DNA from: an uncultured Neomegalonema sp.
GTDB lineage: Bacteria; Pseudomonadota; Alphaproteobacteria; Rhodobacterales; Rhodobacteraceae
DNA length: 13,281 nt
Direction: 5' to 3'
Assembly (NCBI GenBank): GCA_937927905.1
Contig: CALFWP010000195.1
Location: 1 to 13,281 of the forward strand
A program made the position numbers and the translations under genes. The notes below the pieces were generated by a model. It saw nothing but the letters and a program-made list of their open reading frames with translations, made no database searches and was not told where the DNA came from. Below, piece after piece: positions 7,869-13,281 of this stretch; positions within the stretch are counted from its first letter, which is position 1, and each line of letters begins with the position of its first letter.

Positions 7869-8554
7869 TGACCAGCAGCGCTGCCACAAATAAACCGAGG
7901 CAAATTCCGCTGGATTTGCCGTGGCCGCGTTATAACCGTGCAACACGGGCGGATTTTATTTCTTCGGGTAGCAATGCGCAGGCGTTGGGATTTTTAAAGC
8001 ACGCGGCACGCTGGCCGGATAACCGGCTGGCACTGGTCGGGCCGGAAGGGTGCGGCAAGACCCACCTTGCGATGGTCTGGGCACTGGAAAACGATGCATC
8101 TTTCGCGGATCGTACAACGGACGTCCGGGATATTGCGGCATCCGGTCGTGTAATCCTTGAGGATTGCGATCGTTGGTTGATCACGCAGGAATCCGAGGCT
8201 TTTTTATTTCACCTTTTGAATATTCTGCGTGAAGAGGGCGGCTCGATCCTGATGACGGCACGCACGCCCCCGGCCCGTTGGCCGGTGCGCCTGCCTGATC
8301 TGCTATCGCGGCTTTCGGCTGTAACGATGGCGCGAATCAAAGAACCGGATGATGACCTGCTGGAAAAGCTGGTAACCAAACTCTTTGCCGACCGGGATAT
8401 TGTGATCCGGAAAAGACTATCCAAATATATTGCCAGACGCATAGAGCGGCGCTCGGCAGCTGTAGAGGCGGCTGTTGCTGCATTGGATGCGCACAGTATC
8501 GAGCACGGTGAACCTGTGAGCGTCAGCATGGCGAAGGAGGTATTCGGATGGTAG
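7868..8554 (+). CDS. hdaA: DnaA-related regulator HdaA (regulatory inactivation of DnaA)
   Basis: 228 residues, the length of Hda proteins: a DnaA-type AAA+ module without the DNA-binding domain. The N-terminal clamp-binding motif QIPLDLPW (12-19) is typical of alphaproteobacterial HdaA and should dock on the DNA polymerase sliding clamp. Walker A is GPEGCGKT (58-65). The Walker B region VILEDCD (95-101) is less acidic in pattern than in DnaA. Sensor I (ILMTA, about 127-131) and the box VII arginine in LLSRLS (R148) follow. Bound to the clamp, Hda proteins stimulate ATP hydrolysis by DnaA after initiation and so prevent over-replication. Translation is probably coupled to the transporter through TGATG with no strong Shine-Dalgarno of its own. 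The ATG at 7868 is preferred to the adjacent TTG at 7865. The 3' end overlaps ppk. Confidence 0.9.
   Translation: MTSSAATNKPRQIPLDLPWPRYNRATRADFISSGSNAQALGFLKHAARWPDNRLALVGPEGCGKTHLAMVWALENDASFADRTTDVRDIAASGRVILEDCDRWLITQESEAFLFHLLNILREEGGSILMTARTPPARWPVRLPDLLSRLSAVTMARIKEPDDDLLEKLVTKLFADRDIVIRKRLSKYIARRIERRSAAVEAAVAALDAHSIEHGEPVSVSMAKEVFGW
8534..8540 (+). promoter_or_regulatory. Strong Shine-Dalgarno of ppk inside the hdaA coding region
   Basis: AAGGAGG lies seven bases before the ATG at 8548, an almost ideal site. It fixes the ppk start even though this gives an N-terminus longer than usual. Confidence 0.75.
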
Positions 8555-10824
8555 TGGCGTCCGGACCAGACCGGTCCGCACAAACCGGGAGGGCTGGTAT
8601 CGGCTGTATCAGGCCCGCATCGGGGCGGGTACCTGTCATTCATGCTGATTTTCTGAATACGCCGCCTTCTTGGACCTCTCCCGAAACCGGACATATTCCG
8701 GTGGATGATACCGGTCGGTTCATCAACCGCGAATTGTCCTGGCTTTCCTTCAATCAGCGTGTTGTGGAAGAATCGAATAATCCCCGTCATCCTTTATTGG
8801 AGCGGCTGCGGTTTGTGGCGATTTCCGGTTCGAATCTGGATGAGTTTTATACGGTCCGGGTGGCGGGCCTGCGCGAGCTGGCCAGTGCAGGCGTGACAAA
8901 ACCGAGTGTGGACGGGTTGACACCGGCAGAACAGTTGCGCGCCATTGACCGTGATTGCCGCAAATTGATGCAGGGGGAGCAGGAAAGCTGGGCAGCATTG
9001 AAGCCTGCGCTGGCGGCGGAGGGCATATCCCTTGTAGATCCGCGCCTGCTGAGCGTTGAGGATCGCATGTGGCTGGACGGTGAGTTCATGTCCGCTGTAT
9101 TTCCGGTTCTGTCACCGCTGGCGATTGATCCTGCGCACCCGTTTCCGTTTGTGCCGTCGAAAAGCCTGGCGATGGCGCTGCATCTGCGTCGGAGCGGTGA
9201 CGATGCGGAATTGTCCGCTTTGACAATTATCCCGTCGCAGATCGACCGTTTTACCCGTCTGCCGGAGTCCGAAGGATCATCGCAAATCCGGTTTGTTGCG
9301 CTGGAGGATATGATCAGCCTGTTCCTCGACCGGATTTTCCCGGGTTATGAGGTCATCGGCAAGGGCCTGTTCCGTGTGCTGCGCGATTCGGATATCGAGA
9401 TCGAGGAAGAGGCCGAGGACCTGGTGCGGGAGTTTGAAACCGCGCTTAAACGGCGGCGGCGCGGCGAGGTGATCCGCCTCCAGGTCAGCTCTGACACGCC
9501 GCCTGCTTTGCGCGACTGGATCGGGCGGGAACTGAAGGTCGGGCCAGCGGATATCGTAGATGTCTCCGGTATTGTCGGTGTTGCGGATCTTGAAAAGCTG
9601 ATTGTCGATGACAAGCCGCATTTGCGCTGGTCGCCCTATACTCCGCGCCAGCCGGAACGCTTGCGGGATTTTGACAATGATATTTTTGCGGCCATCCGCA
9701 ACAAGGATATCCTGTTGCATCACCCGTATGAAACCTTTGACTCGGTAGTGCAGTTTCTGCGTCAGGCCGCGCGCGATCCGGATGTTGTGGCGATTAAACA
9801 GACACTATACCGCACATCCTCTCAAAGTCCGATCGTTGAAGCGCTTTGCGAGGCGGCCGAGCTTGGCAAACAGGTCACGGCGGTCGTTGAGCTGAAAGCC
9901 CGTTTTGACGAGGCGGCGAATATTGTGCAGGCGCGGCAGCTTGAGCGTGCAGGCGCACAGGTTGTCTACGGATTTATCGACTGGAAAACCCATGCCAAGA
10001 TATCCTGTGTCGTTCGCCGCGAGCAGGGAAAGCTTGTCACCTATACGCATTTCGGTACCGGAAATTACCACCCGATCACAGCCAAGTTCTATACCGACCT
10101 GAGCTATTTTACCGCCGATACGACGTTGGCGCGGGATGCAGGGCGCATTTTTAATTTTGTCACCGGATATGCGGAACCGCGTGATCTGGAAAAAGTGGCC
10201 GTCTCGCCCCTGACCCTGAAATCGAGGTTGCTGGAAGATCTGGAGGCCGAAATTGCCCATGCCCGTGCCCGGCGTCCGGCGCAGGTCTGGGCGAAAATGA
10301 ACTCGCTTGTCGAGGCGGATCTGGTTGACGCACTGTACCGAGCATCGCAGGAAGGTGTGAAAATCGACCTAGTGGTACGGGGTATTTGCGGTCTGCGGCC
10401 CGGTGTGCCGGGATTGTCGGAGAATATCCGTGTAAAAAGTGTAATAGGCCGGTTTCTGGAACATTCGCGGATTGTATGTTTCGGTGCAGGCGAGGGGTTA
10501 CCAGGAGATGCGGCGCGGGTTTACATCTCGTCAGCGGACTGGATGGACCGCAATCTGAACCGGCGGGTTGAGACGCTGTGTCCGGTGGAAAACAAAACCG
10601 TGCGCCGCCAGATTCTGAATCAGGTGATGGCCGCCAATCTGCGCGATGAGGCCAATTCCTGGATTTTACAGCCGGACGGTACATATATCCATGGCAGCCG
10701 GAGCGGTGTGGACGGGCAGGAACTGTTTGATTGTCATGAATTTTTCATGCGTTACCCCAGTCTGTCGGGTCGGGGACGTGCTGGAACTGGGGATGTCCCT
10801 GAGCTGATAGAAAACAGGACTTGA
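8548..10824 (+). CDS. ppk: Polyphosphate kinase 1
   Basis: 758 residues. PPK1 reversibly polymerises the gamma-phosphate of ATP into inorganic polyphosphate through a phosphohistidine. The conserved N-terminal motif FINRELSWLSFNQRVVEE starts at about residue 58. The phospho-accepting histidine is H482 in KTHAK, and a second catalytic histidine is H501 in THFGTGNYH. These lie 19 residues apart, as H435 and H454 do in the E. coli enzyme. The metal/phosphate-binding arginines correspond to R422 (LYRT) and R452 (KARFDE). About 56 residues precede the first conserved motif, against fewer than ten in E. coli, and show no recognisable domain. The start is nevertheless backed by a strong Shine-Dalgarno at 8534-8540. 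A GTG at 8701 would give a conventional length but has no good site. The gene overlaps hdaA by seven bases. The exopolyphosphatase gene ppx, often found nearby, is not present directly downstream. Confidence 0.95.
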   Translation: MVVASGPDRSAQTGRAGIGCIRPASGRVPVIHADFLNTPPSWTSPETGHIPVDDTGRFINRELSWLSFNQRVVEESNNPRHPLLERLRFVAISGSNLDEFYTVRVAGLRELASAGVTKPSVDGLTPAEQLRAIDRDCRKLMQGEQESWAALKPALAAEGISLVDPRLLSVEDRMWLDGEFMSAVFPVLSPLAIDPAHPFPFVPSKSLAMALHLRRSGDDAELSALTIIPSQIDRFTRLPESEGSSQIRFVALEDMISLFLDRIFPGYEVIGKGLFRVLRDSDIEIEEEAEDLVREFETALKRRRRGEVIRLQVSSDTPPALRDWIGRELKVGPADIVDVSGIVGVADLEKLIVDDKPHLRWSPYTPRQPERLRDFDNDIFAAIRNKDILLHHPYETFDSVVQFLRQAARDPDVVAIKQTLYRTSSQSPIVEALCEAAELGKQVTAVVELKARFDEAANIVQARQLERAGAQVVYGFIDWKTHAKISCVVRREQGKLVTYTHFGTGNYHPITAKFYTDLSYFTADTTLARDAGRIFNFVTGYAEPRDLEKVAVSPLTLKSRLLEDLEAEIAHARARRPAQVWAKMNSLVEADLVDALYRASQEGVKIDLVVRGICGLRPGVPGLSENIRVKSVIGRFLEHSRIVCFGAGEGLPGDAARVYISSADWMDRNLNRRVETLCPVENKTVRRQILNQVMAANLRDEANSWILQPDGTYIHGSRSGVDGQELFDCHEFFMRYPSLSGRGRAGTGDVPELIENRT

Positions 10825-10860
10825 AATCCGTCCGGAATTTTCAATTTCACGATAGGATTA

Positions 10861-10888
10861 TTCTTATTTTTTCGCCGTACAGTATAAT
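10861..10888 (+). promoter_or_regulatory. Candidate sigma70 promoter of the Sel1-repeat gene
   Basis: A perfect TATAAT (10883-10888) lies in the AT-rich stretch between ppk and the Sel1 gene. A weak -35 match, TTCTTA (10861-10866), stands 16 bases upstream. Initiation would fall near 10895 and give a leader of about 50 bases before the ATG at 10947. The -10 box is convincing; the -35 is poor, so an activator or another sigma factor is possible. Confidence 0.45.
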
Positions 10889-10910
10889 GCGCTTGGATGA
10901 TATTGTACGG
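10875..10910 (+). repeat. 11-base inverted repeat over the promoter -10 box, candidate operator
   Basis: CCGTACAGTAT (10875-10885) and ATATTGTACGG (10900-10910) are inverted copies with one mismatch (a G-U pair in RNA) around a 14-base spacer. The left arm covers the first half of the TATAAT box, and the spacer holds the expected start site. That is the usual place for a repressor operator. No T-run follows, so a ppk terminator is less likely, although an RNA hairpin could also form. Confidence 0.45.
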
Positions 10911-10946
10911 TCATTCTACGCTGTTCGGATGAGTATGGAGAGGTTC

Positions 10947-12008
10947 ATGGCACGATTGGTAAAGTCAATAACGGTAACGGCAGCCCTATTGATGACAGGC
11001 CCGGGTCTGGCGGCTGAGCGGAGCGCGGCAGAGAATTGTGACCTGATGGCGGGATCATTGCTTGATCATGATCTGCCCGACGGGATTCAGGGCGTGTCCT
11101 TTGATGCTCTGGATACAGGGGATGTTGTCAAAGAGGCCTGCCTTGCCGCGATTGACGAACATCCCGCAAAGCGCCGTTTCCTGACACATCTCGGGCATGT
11201 TTATGCCAAACGCGGAAATTTCCGTGAGGCTTTGGCCTCGTACCGTCAGGCTCATGCACGGGGCAGTGCATTGGCGGCCTATCAATTAGGGATGATGTAT
11301 CAGCGGGGACAGGGCGTTTCCGTCGATGATACCCGCGCAACACGTTATATCCGCAAGGCCGCCAATCGCGGTTTGTCCAAAGCCATGGTTGAGATTGCCG
11401 CCCGTGCCCGTGACGGACTGGGTATGCCCGCAAATGCGCGTCTTTCCGTGTTCTGGTACGATAAGGCCTATGTCGCCGGTGATGTAATGGCCGCTAATGA
11501 ACTTGGCAAAATGTACCGCGATGGCATCGGCGTCCGGCAGGATGGCGGCCGGGCTATGGAACTGTTTTCCGAAGCTGTCCGACGCGCGCCGGACAATGCG
11601 TCTTCGCTCTATAATATGGGCCGCGCTTACGAGGCCGGTTATGGCGCAGGGCCTGATCTGGGCTGGGCCCGGGCTTATTATGTACTGGCATTTGAGGCCG
11701 GTCATGCAGATGCCGCAATGGATATTGCGCGGCTGCATGCTGATGGCACCGGAACGGTGGCTGATAATGGCGCAGCACTGACCTGGTATACGCGCGGCAG
11801 TGAAAAAGGTTCGCTTCAGGCAATGATTGCTCTCGGGGATGCCTATGCGGAAGGTACAGGTACCGAAGCTGCACCGGATATGGCAAGGTCCGTTTTCCTC
11901 CGTGCATTGGATCTTCGCCCCGATGATGAGACAGCCGGATATATAAAGGACCGCCTTGCGGCACTGGATTTATCCGATGCTCTCGGCACTTCTGAACAGA
12001 CTGAATGA
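10947..12008 (+). CDS. Secreted Sel1-repeat (TPR-like) protein
   Basis: 353 residues from the ATG at 10947, which has GGAGAGG just upstream (10937-10943). This start gives a clear signal peptide: MARLVK, a hydrophobic core, and likely cleavage after LAA at residue 23. An upstream TTG at 10821 would add 42 residues and bury the signal. A short Cys-containing N-terminal domain follows (C31 and C65 might pair). About six Sel1-type repeats of roughly 36 residues run from about 75 to 322, seen as repeated patterns such as AAYQLGMMYQRGQGV, AANELGKMYRDGIGV and AMIALGDAYAEGTGT. Sel1 arrays form protein-binding solenoids; exported ones often scaffold envelope or signalling complexes. No specific partner is indicated. 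It has its own candidate promoter and operator. The stop is 10 bases before the next gene, so the two are probably co-transcribed. Confidence 0.85.
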   Translation: MARLVKSITVTAALLMTGPGLAAERSAAENCDLMAGSLLDHDLPDGIQGVSFDALDTGDVVKEACLAAIDEHPAKRRFLTHLGHVYAKRGNFREALASYRQAHARGSALAAYQLGMMYQRGQGVSVDDTRATRYIRKAANRGLSKAMVEIAARARDGLGMPANARLSVFWYDKAYVAGDVMAANELGKMYRDGIGVRQDGGRAMELFSEAVRRAPDNASSLYNMGRAYEAGYGAGPDLGWARAYYVLAFEAGHADAAMDIARLHADGTGTVADNGAALTWYTRGSEKGSLQAMIALGDAYAEGTGTEAAPDMARSVFLRALDLRPDDETAGYIKDRLAALDLSDALGTSEQTE

Positions 12009-12018
12009 AAGTGACCCT

Positions 12019-12966
12019 ATGACCGCGAATAGCCCGTTTCTCAGTGCAGTTGAACCAAGCTGTCCCGAGGATCTCATCAAACGTGCAATGCAGTTTGCAG
12101 CGCCGCGTATTGCCATTGCACGCGCAGGTGCTCCCGCGCCGATGGAGGCCGCGAAAGAAGCGGAAGAGGCGGGTGTCATGGTGCCGGTCTTTGTCGGTGA
12201 ACGCGATCTTATCGAAAGAGAGGCGGCAGCGCTGAACTGGGATATTTCCGGTTTTGATCTGATTGAAGCGCAGGGAGAGGACGGGTCCGCTGTGGCCGCG
12301 GCATCCGCTGTGCGCGGGGGGCAGGCGGATGTGCTGATGAAGGGGCATCTGCACACGGACAGCTTTATGAAAGCGGCGATCAGCCGCACGCACGGGCTGC
12401 GCACGGATAAGCGGTTTGTCCATATCTTTCACATGTCACCGCCTGGTGGCGGAAAACCGCTGTTGATTTCCGATGCGGCGGTGAATGTCGCGCCGAACAT
12501 GACCACCCGGGAAGACGCGGTCCGTCTGGTGGTGGAGCTGTCACAGCGTCTGGGTACGGAACGTCCGCGCGTAGCAATCCTTTCGGCAACAGAATCCGCA
12601 ATTGAATCAGTGCCCTCCAGCATTGAGGGGCGTGATCTGGCGGCGTGGGCTGCAGAGCATGTGCCGGATGCGGATGTGCGCGGGCCGCTGGCGATGGATC
12701 TGATCCTCTCCGGTGAGGCGGCTGCGGTCAAAGGCATGGCCGATGATCCGGTGGCTGGTAAGGCGGATGCGGTGATTGTGCCGGATATTGTCTCGGGCAA
12801 CGCGCTGTTCAAAACGCTGGTCTATGTGGGCGGTGCCTGTGCCGCCGGTGTGGTGATGGGCGGGTCCGCCCCGATCCTGCTGACCAGTCGCGCTGATCCG
12901 CCCGCAGCACGCCTCGCATCGGCAGCCTTAGCCCAAATCCTGTGCGCCAAAACGAAGGGGGGTTGA
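12019..12966 (+). CDS. Phosphate acetyl/butyryltransferase
   Basis: 315 residues, the size of a stand-alone PTA_PTB domain (PF01515). It transfers an acyl group between CoA and phosphate, forming acetyl-phosphate or butyryl-phosphate. Family patterns are clear: DVLMKGHLHTDSFMKA (104-119), the central SDAAVNVAPNM (151-161), GPLAMDLILSGEAA (222-235) and the C-terminal VPDIVSGNALFKTLVYVGG (254-272) with VVMGGSAPILLTSRAD. The sequence resembles the C-terminal half of proteins annotated as bifunctional enoyl-CoA hydratase/phosphate acetyltransferase, but the hydratase half is absent. Whether it prefers acetyl or butyryl groups cannot be told. The ATG at 12019 is preferred to in-frame TTG 11956 and ATG 11977, which lie deep in the Sel1 gene, although its Shine-Dalgarno is weak. 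The kinase that usually pairs with it (acetate or butyrate kinase) is not seen before the insertion sequence downstream. Confidence 0.88.
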   Translation: MTANSPFLSAVEPSCPEDLIKRAMQFAAPRIAIARAGAPAPMEAAKEAEEAGVMVPVFVGERDLIEREAAALNWDISGFDLIEAQGEDGSAVAAASAVRGGQADVLMKGHLHTDSFMKAAISRTHGLRTDKRFVHIFHMSPPGGGKPLLISDAAVNVAPNMTTREDAVRLVVELSQRLGTERPRVAILSATESAIESVPSSIEGRDLAAWAAEHVPDADVRGPLAMDLILSGEAAAVKGMADDPVAGKADAVIVPDIVSGNALFKTLVYVGGACAAGVVMGGSAPILLTSRADPPAARLASAALAQILCAKTKGG

Positions 12967-13037
12967 TGCAGATGACGGATAGCAGCGGTTGCATCCGCAA
13001 TTCCATCTGTACGGGCTGCCGGAGATTTTTTGAATAA
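12966..13037 (+). CDS. Possible small Cys-containing peptide or gene remnant
   Basis: An in-frame ATG at 12966 overlaps the transferase stop (TGATG), and a second ATG at 12972 stands nine bases after AAGGGGGG (12955-12962). Either gives a 21-23 residue peptide ending at TAA 13035-13037, with the pattern GCIRNSICTGCRRFFE. The CxxC and flanking arginines loosely recall the Cys motifs of DUF1289 proteins, but one Cys and several residues are missing. It may be a small peptide, a decayed remnant next to the insertion sequence, or chance. I do not assign a function. Confidence 0.25.
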   Translation: MQMTDSSGCIRNSICTGCRRFFE

Positions 13038-13053
13038 TCAATCTCTTAGTGCC

Positions 13054-13070
13054 CAACTCGAAAAGAGTTG
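13054..13070 (+). repeat. Perfect 6-bp hairpin near the presumed IS left end
   Basis: CAACTC (13054-13059) and GAGTTG (13065-13070) form a perfect stem with loop GAAAA. No T-run follows on either strand, so it is a weak terminator candidate for the transferase operon. It could instead block read-through or translation entering the insertion sequence, or be part of its terminal region. Confidence 0.35.
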
Positions 13071-13125
13071 AGCGGTTTCAGTAGCTTGTGATTCTATCCC
13101 GTTTGGAGACCGGACGGAGCCGCAA

Positions 13126-13281
13126 ATGCCTTGGACTGACGCCGCTCGCCGCGACTATGCGCGGCGTTCTTCTCGCTACGCAAGCGACACGAAAGACGAA
13201 GAATGGAAAATGATTGCCCCGTTCATGCCGCCCCCAAAGCGCGTTGGCAGGCCAAGAACGACTGATCTGCGTGCGGTGTTC
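13126..13281 (+). CDS. IS5-family transposase, N-terminal part (3' end missing)
   Basis: 52 codons are visible before the right edge. The start MPWTDAARRDYARR and the following DTKDEEWKMIAPFMPPP with KRVGRPRTTDLRAVF match the N-terminal region (DUF4096-like) of IS5-family transposases of the IS427-type group. The DDE catalytic residues lie outside the window. The ATG has GGAG six bases upstream (13116-13119). In this group the transposase is often made by frameshifting between two frames, which cannot be tested here. Intactness is unknown. Confidence 0.82.
   Translation, partial: MPWTDAARRDYARRSSRYASDTKDEEWKMIAPFMPPPKRVGRPRTTDLRAVF

Larger units (their letters stand above)
13050..13281 (+). 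mobile_element. Left end of an IS5-family insertion sequence (incomplete)
   Basis: The IS5-family transposase beginning at 13126 requires an element end upstream and shows the element leaves the window at the right. The left boundary is uncertain. It must lie before the transposase start, and the TTAG at 13046-13049 resembles targets used by some IS5-family elements, so 13050 is a guess. The right terminal repeat is outside the window, so the inverted repeat cannot be confirmed. Confidence 0.5.

Noticed and set aside
13022..13045. GAGATT/AATCTC inverted pair as a terminator after the acyltransferase
   Set aside because: The stem is only six AT-rich pairs around a 12-base loop with no T-run after it, so it would not act as a convincing intrinsic terminator.

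Overview
The window looks like chromosomal DNA of an alphaproteobacterium of moderate GC content. The main support is a DnaA-related protein of the HdaA type, which carries a QxPLDL clamp-binding motif near its N-terminus. It sits between an AI-2E family transporter and polyphosphate kinase, a neighbourhood familiar from alphaproteobacterial genomes. Every gene I can support is on the + strand. I see no tRNA, rRNA or CRISPR array, and no gene-free stretch longer than about 160 bases.

Region A (1-6650) is a signalling cluster. A membrane-anchored protein cut by the left edge is followed, with overlapping stop and start codons, by a small Ras/Rab-like GTPase and then by a soluble histidine kinase. 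After a short AT-rich gap come a sigma54-dependent response regulator (receiver, AAA+ with GAFTGA, Fis-type HTH) and a large single-pass membrane AAA ATPase of the ExeA/GspA type with a TPR-like periplasmic end. The leader of the ATPase gene can fold so that its Shine-Dalgarno sequence is paired. The first three genes are probably translated as one coupled unit, which suggests a GTPase switch feeding a two-component sigma54 pathway. This is the most unusual content of the window.

Region B (6786-10824) is housekeeping: an AI-2E family permease, hdaA (regulatory inactivation of DnaA) and ppk (polyphosphate kinase 1). They are chained by overlapping ends (TGATG, then a 7-base overlap with a strong Shine-Dalgarno inside hdaA).

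Region C (10825-12966) holds a secreted Sel1-repeat protein and a phosphate acetyl/butyryltransferase. In front of the Sel1 gene a perfect TATAAT box overlaps an 11-base inverted repeat, a candidate operator.

Region D (12967-13281) holds a 21-23 codon Cys-containing reading frame of doubtful status, then the left end of an IS5-family insertion sequence whose transposase runs off the right edge.
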